From the IMG/VR virus record IMGVR_UViG_3300042402_001758, positions 1 through 64,000 of that record: DNA of 64,000 nucleotides. One strand, given 5' to 3'. The notes beneath the pieces were generated by a model. That model was not told the origin of the DNA, made no database searches, and saw nothing but the letters and a program-made list of their open reading frames with translations. Numbering within the stretch: the stretch's first letter is position 1; each line of letters begins with the position of its first letter. The position numbers and the translations under genes were made by a program. The stretch comes from a virus. Shown piece by piece: positions 1 to 9,931 of the stretch.

Positions 1-879
1 GCAGAACAAAAACTATGGGACCTCATGGTCCAAAATATTGAAGCAACTAGATTACTCGTTGAACGAGTGGGGGATTTAAATGAACGACTTAGAATGGTTC
101 GTATCAGTTCTGACATTTTACCAGTATACACTGAGCGGACTTGGAGTTATTTTTGGCGTCGCAGTGACGTTAGGGCTTACTGTGAATCACAGTTTAGCCA
201 AGTGGGTGAGTTGGCTCGTAGCCGTGACGTGCGTCTATCTTTTCATCCAGGCCAATTTTGCGTTCTGGCAAGCAGTGATCCAGATATTGTCTCCCGTAGC
301 ATCGACGAGTTTGAATACCATGTAGACATGGCTCGCTGGATGGGCTATGGTCGAACTTTCCAAGATTTTAAAATTAATGTACATATATCTGGTAGGCAAG
401 GACCTGATGGTGTTCGTGCTGCCTATCAACGTCTTAGCCCTGAAGCACGTAACACACTCACAATTGAAAATGAAGAAATAAGTTATGGACTTAACGACTG
501 CTTACTTATTGGCGACCTTGTGCCTATTGTTATGGATATACATCACCACTGGATCCGTGAAGGAGAGTATATCCAACCTAATGACGATAGGGTTAAACGT
601 GTTATTGATAGCTGGCGCGGGGTGCGTCCTGTCTGTCATTATAGTGTTAGCCGCGAGGACATACTTATTAAGCATTGTGTAGACACGCTGCCGGATCATA
701 CACAATTACTATTAGTAGGACACAAAAAACAAAAACTTAGAGCACATAGTGATTTCTATTGGAACACCGCAGTTAATCAATGGGCATTGAGTTTTAATGA
801 TCAATTTGATATTATGTGCGAATCAAAAGCTAAAAATTTAGCTAGTTTTGCATTATACGAACAAAGTTTATTAAAATAA
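1..879 (+). CDS. uvdE: UV damage endonuclease UvdE/UvsE-like, 5'-partial
   Basis: TIM-barrel UV-damage endonuclease, which nicks DNA 5' of UV photoproducts to start alternative excision repair. Family motifs seen in order: VRISSDILP, SFHPGQF, NVHISG, the metal-ligand segment TIENEE, MDIHHHW and CHYSVSR; these His/Glu/Asp residues form the metal site in the family. The frame is open to base 1 with eight codons before the first visible Met at base 25, and family members have about 30 further N-terminal residues, so the true start is probably left of the window. The gene ends just before a strong bidirectional terminator. Phage copies presumably repair sunlight damage. Confidence 0.9.
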   Translation, partial: AEQKLWDLMVQNIEATRLLVERVGDLNERLRMVRISSDILPVYTERTWSYFWRRSDVRAYCESQFSQVGELARSRDVRLSFHPGQFCVLASSDPDIVSRSIDEFEYHVDMARWMGYGRTFQDFKINVHISGRQGPDGVRAAYQRLSPEARNTLTIENEEISYGLNDCLLIGDLVPIVMDIHHHWIREGEYIQPNDDRVKRVIDSWRGVRPVCHYSVSREDILIKHCVDTLPDHTQLLLVGHKKQKLRAHSDFYWNTAVNQWALSFNDQFDIMCESKAKNLASFALYEQSLLK

Positions 880-905
880 AAGGGCTCCGAAGAGCCCTTT
901 TTTAT
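879..905. terminator. Bidirectional rho-independent terminator between convergent genes
   Basis: AAAAGGGCTC-CGA-AGAGCCCTTTT: a GGGCTC/GAGCCC stem flanked by an A-run and a T-run, placed exactly between the plus-strand uvdE-like gene and the minus-strand gene ending at 902, so it can serve both. Confidence 0.9.
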
Positions 906-1249
906 TCTGCTTTTGGTTTTCTGCCGCGTGGTTTTTTAACTTTTTCCACTACTTCTTCTGTTACTTCTTTGACCTTTTTCTTGGTCTTTTTCACTGCTTC
1001 TTTAGCATCTTCTAAATTTACTTTTCCATCACCATTAACATCTAAAACATTAGTTAATGTTGGCATCACTGGAATACTCTCATGACCAATTCCATCTACT
1101 TTAGTTGTTGTATGTGGTGGTTCAACTTTATAAGGTGCTTTTGTAGCAGCATCTAATGGATGTTTTCCATCCGAATCTTCTTTGTTCAAGACTCGGTATC
1201 CAACATAAACCATTGCAGCGATAAGTGCGATAGCAATAATAATTTCCAT
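902..1249 (-). CDS. Small membrane-anchored protein with EF-hand-like loop and basic tail
   Basis: 115 aa. Seen: an N-terminal hydrophobic segment (about residues 2-19) with no cleavage site, consistent with a signal anchor; a 12-residue loop DVNGDGKVNLED that matches the EF-hand/dockerin calcium loop at positions 1, 3, 5, 9 and 12; a Lys/Glu-rich, probably helical stretch; and a C-terminal KKPRGRKPK resembling an AT-hook. Function unknown. Upstream on the minus strand lie a good Shine-Dalgarno (AAGGAGAT) and a late-type CTAAATA motif. The combination of membrane anchor, calcium loop and DNA-binding-like tail is unusual, but such a short basic tail can arise by chance. Confidence 0.75.
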   Translation of the reverse strand: MEIIIAIALIAAMVYVGYRVLNKEDSDGKHPLDAATKAPYKVEPPHTTTKVDGIGHESIPVMPTLTNVLDVNGDGKVNLEDAKEAVKKTKKKVKEVTEEVVEKVKKPRGRKPKAE

Positions 1250-1266
1250 AGAAATCTCCTTGTGAG

Positions 1267-1274
1267 TTATTTAG
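1267..1274 (-). promoter_or_regulatory. T4-late-type promoter motif
   Basis: Read on the minus strand the bases are ACTAAATA, matching TATAAATA at its last six positions. A start about 6 nt downstream would give a leader of about 12 nt before the ATG at 1249, including the AAGGAGAT ribosome site. Confidence 0.45.
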
Positions 1275-1294
1275 TGAATTAAAACACGTATAAA

Positions 1295-1582
1295 TTAAAA
1301 TCTGTTTATAGGCAATGTACTACTAGCAGGTAAGTCCCAAATAAATCTACGCTCAACACCCTTTTTTTGAGCAAATCTTTTACTGTCACAATTGTTGCAG
1401 CAATGAAAATAATTGTTACTTAATCTCTTTGGACTAACATCACCTTTTGGCCTAGAAAAATTACAACCGCAATTATCACAAGTAAACACAACATTGGTTC
1501 TTGTACGTGTATATTTGTGTTGAATGCCCGATTTACTAATGCGATAGTAAACTTCCTCTAATTTTTCTTCGCGAATGAACAT
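1295..1582 (-). CDS. Small zinc-finger-like protein, function unknown
   Basis: 95 aa. Two cysteine knuckles are visible, CDNCGC (about residues 35-40) and CCNNC (about 61-65), separated by a basic stretch; this looks like a four-Cys zinc ribbon. The C-terminus has IWDLPASSTLPI. No nuclease motif (HNH, GIY-YIG) is visible, so I do not call it a homing endonuclease. It is divergently oriented from the Fe-S carrier gene and shares a short, hairpin-rich intergenic region with it. A TATAAT sits on the minus strand at 1605-1600, but no convincing -35 accompanies it. Confidence 0.65.
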   Translation of the reverse strand: MFIREEKLEEVYYRISKSGIQHKYTRTRTNVVFTCDNCGCNFSRPKGDVSPKRLSNNYFHCCNNCDSKRFAQKKGVERRFIWDLPASSTLPINRF

Positions 1583-1606
1583 AATTTATTTACATTCGGA
1601 TTATAA

Positions 1607-1639
1607 AATCCTTTGATAAATATTGTATCAAAGAGGATT
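1607..1639 (+). promoter_or_regulatory. Late promoter inside an RBS-sequestering hairpin
   Basis: AATCC-TTTGATA (1607-1618) pairs with TATCAAA-(GA)-GGATT (1626-1639): a 12-bp stem with a 2-nt bulge. The left part contains GATAAATA (1615-1622), one mismatch from T4 late TATAAATA; the right arm contains the Shine-Dalgarno AGAGGA for the ATG at 1642. A late transcript beginning near 1628 would lack the left arm and leave the ribosome site free. Confidence 0.55.
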
Positions 1640-1641
1640 GT

Positions 1642-1974
1642 ATGCTGATAATTTCAGAATCTGCTGCTAACAAAATTAAAGAAGTGTGCGAAGAAGAAGG
1701 AAATCCAGATCTAAAACTTAGAATGTTTGTTCAAGGTGGAGGATGTTCTGGTTTTCAATATGGATTTACATTAGATGAAATAGAAAATGAAGACGATTTT
1801 TCTATAGAATCTCATGGTGTTAAAGTATTAGTCGACTCCATGAGTTTTCAATACATTCAAGGAGCAGAAGTTGATTACAAGGAAGATATACACGGATCTT
1901 CCTTCGTTATTAACAACCCAAATGCAGAAACTACTTGTGGTTGCGGATCAAGTTTTGCTCCATCAGAATATTAA
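1642..1974 (+). CDS. A-type Fe-S cluster carrier (ErpA/IscA/HesB family)
   Basis: 110 aa, full length for the family. The three cluster-binding cysteines are present: Cys35 in [11 protein letters not shown], and Cys99 and Cys101 in TTCGCGSSF near the C-terminus. A-type carriers bind [Fe-S] clusters and hand them to apo-proteins in the cytoplasm. ErpA and IscA cannot be told apart by eye. It is the first gene before the giant fibre gene (14 bases apart), so it may be co-expressed with late genes. Plausible phage clients are its own radical-SAM QueE or host Fe-S enzymes (inference). Confidence 0.92.
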   Translation: MLIISESAANKIKEVCEEEGNPDLKLRMFVQGGGCSGFQYGFTLDEIENEDDFSIESHGVKVLVDSMSFQYIQGAEVDYKEDIHGSSFVINNPNAETTCGCGSSFAPSEY

Positions 1975-1987
1975 AAGAGGTTAATAA

Positions 1988-4900
1988 ATGGCTAGAAGAA
2001 TAATTGACATTGGTGTTGTAGGTAATGACGGAACTGGTGACAGTATTCGCGAATCTTTTAGAAAGGTTAATGAAAACTTTAGAGATTTATACGCGGTATT
2101 CGGTCAAGGCGATTTTATAAAAAGTACAGATTTAGACGATTTTCCTGCTACATATGAAGCACAACAGATATTCGTTGTTAATAATGCAGGCGATAATGTA
2201 CTGGCAAAAACTCTAGTAGCAGGCGATGGCATCGGAATCACTCAAACCGATACAACTGTAACCGTTGAAAGCACTTCTTCAGAATTAAACTCAGACATTA
2301 GTCCAAGTCTCGGTGCTTCATTATTTGGCAATAATTTTGCAATTGCTAAAGTTGCCGATCCTAGCACAGCAGTTATAAATCAATTCAATACTGTGCATAA
2401 TCTAGAAGGCAGCACTGCGATTCTAGAAGACGACTTTGTTACAGATAAAGGATATAATGATAGAAGATATCAGCAAAAATCTCTTAACGGAGTAGGAAAA
2501 CCTCAACGTGCAAGGTCAGAACCGTTAACTCCAGAATCGACATATACATTAGTCGGATGGGAAACTATTAGTGCATTTGGTCCAGGCCTTGCAAAAATTG
2601 TCGGTCATGGATTTAATGCAGGCAGCGATGGTTTAAAGATTAGATATAACACTACTGGAACTCCGGCTACTGGACTAGCTAATGACAGTTTTTATTACAT
2701 TAGATATGTTGACGGAGATCACTTAAGTTTACATCCAACTGAACTAGAAGCAAGAGCTAACACAAATAAAATTATAATTCCCGATGGATCAGGAACCGGT
2801 ACACAAACTTTTACTGACATAACTTACAATGAATTGTTGGAAGGCAATTGGTTAACCGACGAAATATTACCAAGAAATTCTGTAGTTCGTCGTCAAGGCG
2901 ATACTATGACTGGTGCATTAACACTTAATGATCACCCTGGACAATTACAAGGATTCGGAACACCTAATGCAGGTGATGACTTACAGGCAGCTACCAAATA
3001 TTATGTAGATAATTCTAGTCACAGAAGTCCAACAAATTTATTCGTTTCTACTATTGGAGACGACTTACAACGTAAAACACCTTCTGGCAGTGAAGGACGC
3101 AGTTACTCTTATGCTTATGCAACTGTTGGAGCTGCTTGTTTAAGAGCACAACAATTATTAGAAATAGCTAATCAAGAATTAGGTAATTATACTCAAACTA
3201 TTTCTTACACTATTGGAAACACACAATATAATACTACTATTTCATCTAGTTCTTATGAGATTGTAAACTCTACAGGATATAATGATACAGTAGCTCATAT
3301 ACTAGAAAATAAATTCTTTATACAAGAAGAAGTTATTGCTTACATTGATTACTTGGTAGAAAATGATCTAACAATTACACTATCGGGGTACGGTGATGTT
3401 AACTTTGAAGATTTTGTTTATAACAAAGAACTGTGCAAACGTGATCTTGGATTGATCATTGAAGGACTGTGCATTGATCTTTTAACCGGCGGAACGTATC
3501 AAACAATATGGGCAGGCAAATCTTACTACAGAAACGCTAGTGCTTTGTTAGCAAGAGGTAGACAGTTAGGCCAGACACTAGTTGCGTTAGATTATTTTCA
3601 ACAATTATTACAATTAGCATTAGACAATTCTGCTCCAGCGACGTATTACAATAACATTGTAATTTTTACTCCTTATGGTTCTACTCCAGCTGAATTTAAT
3701 ATAACAGATGACATAGTATTAACACGCTATGTAACATTGATCAACATTATTAAAAATGGTTATGAAGGAATCGCAGCACCAACATTTGGCAATGGAATCT
3801 ACAGATTTGAATTTAGCAATGGTGCTACCGGATATGTAGATCAAGGAAATCCTGCAAACACTGATATTATTGCAGGAAAATTAGTTAGAGGAAAATCTAG
3901 TGGTGCTGTAGGTAAAATATTTAGATATGAAAGAAACCCGTCTGCTGGTAAAGATAGACTAAGTCTCCAACTACTAAGACCTATTAATTTCATAGAAGGA
4001 GAGGAGATAGAATATGGCGAGTCTATTAAAGATCTCAATATTACTATCCATGTTGAAAGCGGAGTATATTTTGAAGACTATCCTATTAGATTATCCGAGA
4101 ATATTTCTATTAAAGGCGACGAATTTAGACGTGTTCTAATTCGTCCTGCTAATCGAGTAAGTCAAAGTCCTTGGGCAAATACTTTCTTTAGAAGAGACTC
4201 AGTGTTTGATGGACTTCGAGTTACTGATTTCATCGGATCTCCTAACCCTACAAACAATGCACCTCCAGGAGTAAAATCTTATCCAGGCCAAGGCCCGGTC
4301 ATTGCTGGTAGTTTTGTTATTGGCGCGACATATATCATCGACAGTATTGGAACTACTAACTGGACGGCCATTGGTGCTCCAGTAGGCTATGCTATAGGAA
4401 CAGAATTTACTACAACAGGTGTTGGATCTGGAACAGGCACTGCATTTAGACCTTCAGCTACAACTGGAACAATCAATGTAGCATTAGGTACAGGTGTAGC
4501 AAGCACTTCATGGATTGGTCAAATCTGGGGAGGTAATGGAGGCGAGGGCGTCATCAAAGCCATTAATCTTGGAAACATGACAGTGGAGCTTCATGACGAC
4601 CTAATTAGTAAAGTCGGTATTCCTGCCACCGAATGGTATATCTACGAAACAACAGAATTTGGATATCATTATTTACGTGACCCAGATCGTGATATTAATG
4701 TAGGACCTAGTTTTGCGAATCCTGGGGAATACAATTCAGCTGCTGACACAATTGAAAGTAGCAAACTTATTATAGCAAATGCTGTAACAATTTATACTTC
4801 AGGCTTGGGGCCAACACTTTCTCCGAGTGAAATCGAAGAAAGCGAACGGGATATTGGATTTGTTGTAGATTCAATTGTCAAAGATTTAAGATTAGGCGGT

Positions 4901-7900
4901 AGAGAATATAGTCTAGAACAACAGGGAAAATTTTCAGATGTAACATTTACTGTTAGTCGTATTGCTGGCATAAATTACATTTCTACATATATCAACACAT
5001 TTATAATTCCTAGTGAAAGTACTGCTGCAAAAGTTGTAGTAAACAATTTAGTTTCTACTGTGTCTTTTGCGTTTGATCCAGCATATAATCCTCCTAAAAA
5101 TAATAGATTAATGGATGTATTCTTATGTAATGATGCAACTATTTTAAGAAACATTACTTGCCAAGGTCACGGCGGATTTATGATGGTACTAGATCCAAGT
5201 GGTCAGATACTTAGTAGATCACCATATGCACAGACTTGTTCGAGCATAAGTGGCAGTACTAATAGACAACGATTTGCTGGAGGTCAATTTATTGACGGAT
5301 TTACTGGAAGAACTAGAGCTACTATTAATAGTTTCTATGTTACCAGTGGAGTTCAGGTTTTAAACTTAACAGGTGCAGACTTACAAAGAAGACAACTACA
5401 AACACCTACTAGTTTTTATATTAACGATGTTAGATTACAAATCGACAGTGTATCTTCTTATGACCCTAGTTCTGGAAACACTGCTGTTTTATTAAATCCT
5501 AGCACACCCTGGCCAGCGAATGATCCAGGAACCGAAGCTATATTCGAAGCGGAGATACAAAACGGTTCCGGAGCACCTGGAAATATTCTAATCGTTTCAG
5601 ATATAATTAGAGGAACTTTATTACCAGGTGCAACAATTACTGGCACAGGTGTTGCAGCATCAACTACCATTGTAGCACAGACATCTGGAACCACAGGCGG
5701 AATCGGATCCTACACAGTCAGCGGTGCTCCCCAATTAGTACCAATTGAAACTAAAATTACACAACAGCCTGTGCCGTGGACTTATCCAAGAACTCCGGAC
5801 ATCGATATCGAGACAGCTGGTTATAGATCAATGCTGGCTAATGATTTTACACAGGTTAATGATCTAGGCTACGGAATTTTAGCGACAAATAATGGATTAA
5901 CTGAACAAGTTAGTACATTTACATACTACTGTCACACTTCGTACATGGCAAGTAATGGAGCACAAATACGTGCCACTAATGGATCAAGTTGTTACGGAGT
6001 GTATGGATTAAGAGCAAGAGGGCAGGATCCTACTGAAATTCCTGATGATGTAAACTTAGTTTTCAAGCAAGTACAATCAGCTAAAGTTTTTGTAACCGAC
6101 AGAAACCCTTATCCGACATTAGATGATGGAAGCACTGTATTTTACATCTACGATTATGCATATCCTCCTTTTAATGTTAGCGAAGCAGAGTTTAGTCATC
6201 CTGTAGAAGGGTTGACTAGATACGAAATAACCAGCTTACAAAAAACTAGTGTAGCAGCTGGTATAGCAGCAGGAGAATTTGTTGCTACAAGAAACTATAT
6301 TATACAATTTGTAGGAACTACTAATTTTGTCAGTATTGGAGCCACTGCTTCGGCAGTAGTCACTGGTACTATCGGTGATGGATTCGGCGGATCAGGTACA
6401 ATTTTAAATGTGACTTTTGTTACATCTGGTACATTAGCTCTAGGAACATATATCACAGGAACTGGTATTACACCTGGAACATTCATTGAGCAGTTTGGAA
6501 CTGGTACAGGCGGAATGGGTACTTATGTGGTTAACAATACCCAGAATGTTAGCTCAACTACTATAACTGGACAACCTGCTGTAGATACACAATTTACTGC
6601 ATCTGGTGTTGGATCAGGCAATGGTCGTGCATGGGAAGCATTTACTATAACAAATATTAGTAAAGCTAATCCAGCTGTAGTCACAGTAGCAGCACCTGGA
6701 CATAATCTTATAGACGGTAATATGCTACGAATTAAAAATGTAGCAGGTATGACCGCAATTAATAATAATGTAAGCGGAAGTGTTTATTACATTAAAAATA
6801 TAAGTTCAACACAGTTTTCTTTATATACTGATCAACAACTAGTAACTTCTCTAAATACAAATACTATTGCATATAGCGCATACACTAGTGGAGGTGTAGC
6901 TTACGGCGGTAGTGAAATCATGAGAGCTCAGTTAAGCACTGCTGGTACAACAGGTGGTAGTGCCGGCGGCTTACAAGAACAGGTTGTAAACAAAGAAATT
7001 TTAGATATTCGTGTACTACAACAACAACAGTTTTCAAACTTAGATGAAATTCCTGTAACTAGACCTAGTACTGCTATCATTTTTGACGATCAAGACAATG
7101 TAGTATATAGATCTATTGCCTTTAGTATAAATGCACCTAGTGCGTTAGGCGATCTCCCAGATAACCATGCCGTGATCACTACCGATACTAGTTTTAGCTA
7201 CTGGTTACCTCAAGTAGAAGCTCTTAATACTACAACAACTGACCCAGTCGACGGCGCTCCAAAAACTATGGGTGCCACGGCTGGTGATACTAGGTTAGCG
7301 GTATTAGACATAACTGATCCTATAACTATTGCTGCTCTTAATGAGGGAGATAAAATTTTTGCATGGAGAGGCAAGACACACAGAATTGTTCAGTATGTAG
7401 AAAGCTCTGGTGTAATTCCTGCTTATGTCGAGATAGCTAATTTAATCCCTGATGTGAATATTAACACATCACCTGTAGCAGACGGAATACAAGTTCCTTT
7501 CAGTGCTATTCAAGATTACGCTCTTAGAGCAGGATTTCAAGGAGGAGTTCCTGCTAACATCTATGTGCGTATTAGCACTATGCGAGCTACAGGACACGAT
7601 TTATTAAATGTTGGCACAGGAGGATACAATAGTTCCAACTATCCTAATAATATTTTTGGAGATCCTGTTTCGGAGAAAGATTCATCTAAAGAAGTTTTTG
7701 AACAAACAACTGGACGGGTATTCTATGTCACAACCGACCAGGATGGTATTTTTAGAGTAGGAAGGTATTTCAGAGTTGACCAAGGCACTGGAGATGTAAG
7801 TTTTAATGCAGGTATTGCACTTACAAACTTAACTGGTATTGGTTTTAAACGAGGAGTAACAGTAAACGAATTCAGTTCAGATGACGAAATGACTGATGCT

Positions 7901-9625
7901 GCTCCGGACACTGTGCCAACTGAACAGGCTATTGTAAACTATATCAGTTATGTTTTACATCTGAACAGGGACGGAGGTATTTCTACTAAATTTATTGGCC
8001 CTGGATATATGCCAAGAAACGGAGCTATTGCTGCTACGGCTAATATGGATCTCGGCGGTTTTCAGATTAATAATTTACAAGCACCTACATTAGATGACGA
8101 TGCTGCTAATAAAGTTTATGTAGACACACAAGTTGCCAGCGTAGATAGTTTATTTAAATTAAAAGACGTAGAAGTAAATTATCCTGAAGCAGGAGATTTA
8201 TTAATTTATGTAGGTACTGGAGATAGCAGCACACTAAATTTATGGCAAAATGCCACTGTAACTGGTGATGTTCAACTACAATTTGACAGCTCTGCAAATA
8301 CTGTAGCTGCTGTAATTACTGCTAATGCTATTGGTAATACAGAAATTGATTATGCATCGGGTATACAACAATCTAAACTTACTTTAGCCAACGGTCAAGT
8401 ATCATCAAGTGATGGTGCAATTAGTATTCCTATAACAGGACTATTCCCAAGTACAGGTTCTACTGGTGCTATCGGAGCGACTCCTGGTCAAGTAAGAATA
8501 ACATACGGCGCAGTTGGTAGTATCCCATATAGCATAGGCCAAAGAATAGTATTAACTAATGTTACTCCTAACATATATAACCAAGAATGGGTAGTGGTTG
8601 ATTCATCAACTACTATAACTTCGATAACATGTAGTCTAACTAACAGTTATGTTAGTGGTGGTAATATTACCTTACAAAGAGGTTCTGCATTATTTGATAC
8701 CGCAAACTTTGAAGTATCTAACAATGGATGGATTGGTATTAAAGCCAACGGTGTATCTCTCGGCGAAATGGCCACGTTGACTGCTAATTCAGTTATAGGA
8801 AATTTAGGAACAAGTGCGGCTACACCTGGTGCTATAACTCCGACTAACTTGTTTAAGAGAGGCACATGGGATTCGTTTAATGGTAGCACAACTTCAGGAA
8901 CAAATTATGCTTACACATTCACTCCTGGTGCGACCGAAGCCGCTAGCACATTTGCTATGACAATAGTAAGTACATCAGGAGCTAATAACAGTATTGTGAA
9001 AACTTCGAGTACTGGAGAAATTGATGCCACTGCTTATAAACTATCATCGAGCACCATAATTGACCAGCCTGCAGATTTTTCAGGCTTATTGACTATTTTT
9101 ACTGCATTCGATCCATCTGTTACTACTCAGTTAAAAACTCAAGGTGGTGTTCCTATACTAACATATGCAGGCAATAATGCTGCAACAACTCCTGTGGAAG
9201 TAAAAGGTCAATGGCAACTAGGAGCTAGTGCTACGTTAGAAGCTACATTCGCTGACTTGGCAGAATGGTATAGTGCAGATATAGAATACGAACCTGGAAC
9301 TGTGTTGATATTCGGTGGAGATGCTGAAGTGACTACTACTACAACATTTGGTGATAGTCGTGTGGCAGGTGTTGTTTCGACAGATCCAGGATTCAAAATG
9401 AATGGATCATTACAGGGAACACGAGCATGTATCGCACTACAAGGGCGAGTTCCATGTAAGGTAGTTGGTAAAATTAAAAAAGGAGAAATGCTTACCACAG
9501 CTGGTGTAGCAGGATATGCTGCTAAAGCTATTAATCCTCAAGTCGGTACAATTATAGGTAAAGCATTAGAAAATAAGGATACACTAGAAGCTGGTGTTAT
9601 CGAAGTCGCTGTGGGGCGTGTATAA
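1988..9625 (+). CDS. Giant modular tail-fibre/virion surface protein (2545 aa)
   Basis: Probable receptor-binding or baseplate-associated fibre. It begins with the [20 protein letters not shown] segment shared by several neighbouring proteins, likely a common anchoring or trimerisation module. It contains [12 protein letters not shown], a parallel beta-helix-like stretch ([15 protein letters not shown], about residues 685-720), and shuffled small modules: two GTTNW/F...GVGSG units and two TGTG...GTY/SYTV units, one pair nested (see findings). The C-terminal region, from [20 protein letters not shown] to [10 protein letters not shown], looks like a capping or chaperone-like domain also seen in other marine phage fibres (recollection). 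It is low in Cys and rich in Thr/Gly/Ser/Asn, typical of beta-structured fibres. The stop overlaps the next start (TAATG). Confidence 0.85.
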   Translation: MARRIIDIGVVGNDGTGDSIRESFRKVNENFRDLYAVFGQGDFIKSTDLDDFPATYEAQQIFVVNNAGDNVLAKTLVAGDGIGITQTDTTVTVESTSSELNSDISPSLGASLFGNNFAIAKVADPSTAVINQFNTVHNLEGSTAILEDDFVTDKGYNDRRYQQKSLNGVGKPQRARSEPLTPESTYTLVGWETISAFGPGLAKIVGHGFNAGSDGLKIRYNTTGTPATGLANDSFYYIRYVDGDHLSLHPTELEARANTNKIIIPDGSGTGTQTFTDITYNELLEGNWLTDEILPRNSVVRRQGDTMTGALTLNDHPGQLQGFGTPNAGDDLQAATKYYVDNSSHRSPTNLFVSTIGDDLQRKTPSGSEGRSYSYAYATVGAACLRAQQLLEIANQELGNYTQTISYTIGNTQYNTTISSSSYEIVNSTGYNDTVAHILENKFFIQEEVIAYIDYLVENDLTITLSGYGDVNFEDFVYNKELCKRDLGLIIEGLCIDLLTGGTYQTIWAGKSYYRNASALLARGRQLGQTLVALDYFQQLLQLALDNSAPATYYNNIVIFTPYGSTPAEFNITDDIVLTRYVTLINIIKNGYEGIAAPTFGNGIYRFEFSNGATGYVDQGNPANTDIIAGKLVRGKSSGAVGKIFRYERNPSAGKDRLSLQLLRPINFIEGEEIEYGESIKDLNITIHVESGVYFEDYPIRLSENISIKGDEFRRVLIRPANRVSQSPWANTFFRRDSVFDGLRVTDFIGSPNPTNNAPPGVKSYPGQGPVIAGSFVIGATYIIDSIGTTNWTAIGAPVGYAIGTEFTTTGVGSGTGTAFRPSATTGTINVALGTGVASTSWIGQIWGGNGGEGVIKAINLGNMTVELHDDLISKVGIPATEWYIYETTEFGYHYLRDPDRDINVGPSFANPGEYNSAADTIESSKLIIANAVTIYTSGLGPTLSPSEIEESERDIGFVVDSIVKDLRLGGREYSLEQQGKFSDVTFTVSRIAGINYISTYINTFIIPSESTAAKVVVNNLVSTVSFAFDPAYNPPKNNRLMDVFLCNDATILRNITCQGHGGFMMVLDPSGQILSRSPYAQTCSSISGSTNRQRFAGGQFIDGFTGRTRATINSFYVTSGVQVLNLTGADLQRRQLQTPTSFYINDVRLQIDSVSSYDPSSGNTAVLLNPSTPWPANDPGTEAIFEAEIQNGSGAPGNILIVSDIIRGTLLPGATITGTGVAASTTIVAQTSGTTGGIGSYTVSGAPQLVPIETKITQQPVPWTYPRTPDIDIETAGYRSMLANDFTQVNDLGYGILATNNGLTEQVSTFTYYCHTSYMASNGAQIRATNGSSCYGVYGLRARGQDPTEIPDDVNLVFKQVQSAKVFVTDRNPYPTLDDGSTVFYIYDYAYPPFNVSEAEFSHPVEGLTRYEITSLQKTSVAAGIAAGEFVATRNYIIQFVGTTNFVSIGATASAVVTGTIGDGFGGSGTILNVTFVTSGTLALGTYITGTGITPGTFIEQFGTGTGGMGTYVVNNTQNVSSTTITGQPAVDTQFTASGVGSGNGRAWEAFTITNISKANPAVVTVAAPGHNLIDGNMLRIKNVAGMTAINNNVSGSVYYIKNISSTQFSLYTDQQLVTSLNTNTIAYSAYTSGGVAYGGSEIMRAQLSTAGTTGGSAGGLQEQVVNKEILDIRVLQQQQFSNLDEIPVTRPSTAIIFDDQDNVVYRSIAFSINAPSALGDLPDNHAVITTDTSFSYWLPQVEALNTTTTDPVDGAPKTMGATAGDTRLAVLDITDPITIAALNEGDKIFAWRGKTHRIVQYVESSGVIPAYVEIANLIPDVNINTSPVADGIQVPFSAIQDYALRAGFQGGVPANIYVRISTMRATGHDLLNVGTGGYNSSNYPNNIFGDPVSEKDSSKEVFEQTTGRVFYVTTDQDGIFRVGRYFRVDQGTGDVSFNAGIALTNLTGIGFKRGVTVNEFSSDDEMTDAAPDTVPTEQAIVNYISYVLHLNRDGGISTKFIGPGYMPRNGAIAATANMDLGGFQINNLQAPTLDDDAANKVYVDTQVASVDSLFKLKDVEVNYPEAGDLLIYVGTGDSSTLNLWQNATVTGDVQLQFDSSANTVAAVITANAIGNTEIDYASGIQQSKLTLANGQVSSSDGAISIPITGLFPSTGSTGAIGATPGQVRITYGAVGSIPYSIGQRIVLTNVTPNIYNQEWVVVDSSTTITSITCSLTNSYVSGGNITLQRGSALFDTANFEVSNNGWIGIKANGVSLGEMATLTANSVIGNLGTSAATPGAITPTNLFKRGTWDSFNGSTTSGTNYAYTFTPGATEAASTFAMTIVSTSGANNSIVKTSSTGEIDATAYKLSSSTIIDQPADFSGLLTIFTAFDPSVTTQLKTQGGVPILTYAGNNAATTPVEVKGQWQLGASATLEATFADLAEWYSADIEYEPGTVLIFGGDAEVTTTTTFGDSRVAGVVSTDPGFKMNGSLQGTRACIALQGRVPCKVVGKIKKGEMLTTAGVAGYAAKAINPQVGTIIGKALENKDTLEAGVIEVAVGRV

Positions 9626-9930
9626 TGGCAAAACAAACAATAAACTTAGGTACGGCTGATAAAGGTAATGGCGATCCGTTACGTACTGCATTTAATAAAG
9701 TAAATGAAAATTTTACTGAACTGTATACCTTAGTAGGTGTGGCTAGCTTAACAGAACTAGCTCAAGATTATGCAGCACAAATGTTAGTCAACGGTAATCA
9801 CGAAGGTGCTACTGTAGAGTATGACGATGTAAACAATAAATTAAATATTATTGTTGCACAAGACTACGACGGAGGAGCGGCCTCCACAATATATGATGAC
9901 GAAACACTTTTAGATGGAGGCGGAGCATAA
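9625..9930 (+). CDS. Small fibre-associated protein with shared N-terminal anchor motif
   Basis: 101 aa. Residues 1-40 repeat the anchor motif of the giant fibre (GNGDPLRTAFNKVNENFTELY); the remainder is a short acidic tail with predicted beta segments. The ATG overlaps the previous stop (TAATG) and the stop lies one base before the next start, so it is translated with the fibres. It may be an adaptor that joins a fibre to the baseplate, or the conserved stub of a fibre that lost its distal part. Exact function not recognised. Confidence 0.7.
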   Translation: MAKQTINLGTADKGNGDPLRTAFNKVNENFTELYTLVGVASLTELAQDYAAQMLVNGNHEGATVEYDDVNNKLNIIVAQDYDGGAASTIYDDETLLDGGGA

Positions 9931-9931
9931 C

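Noticed and set aside
80-705. Several open frames on both strands inside the UV endonuclease gene
   Set aside because: They lie wholly within a gene with a complete set of family motifs, lack ribosome sites and resemble nothing.
1295-1582. Homing endonuclease
   Set aside because: It has paired cysteines but neither HNH nor GIY-YIG catalytic residues.
3841-9498. Minus-strand open frames across the giant fibre gene
   Set aside because: Thr/Gly/Ser-rich coding sequence gives long antisense frames rich in Pro/Val/Ser; no motif, no start signals.
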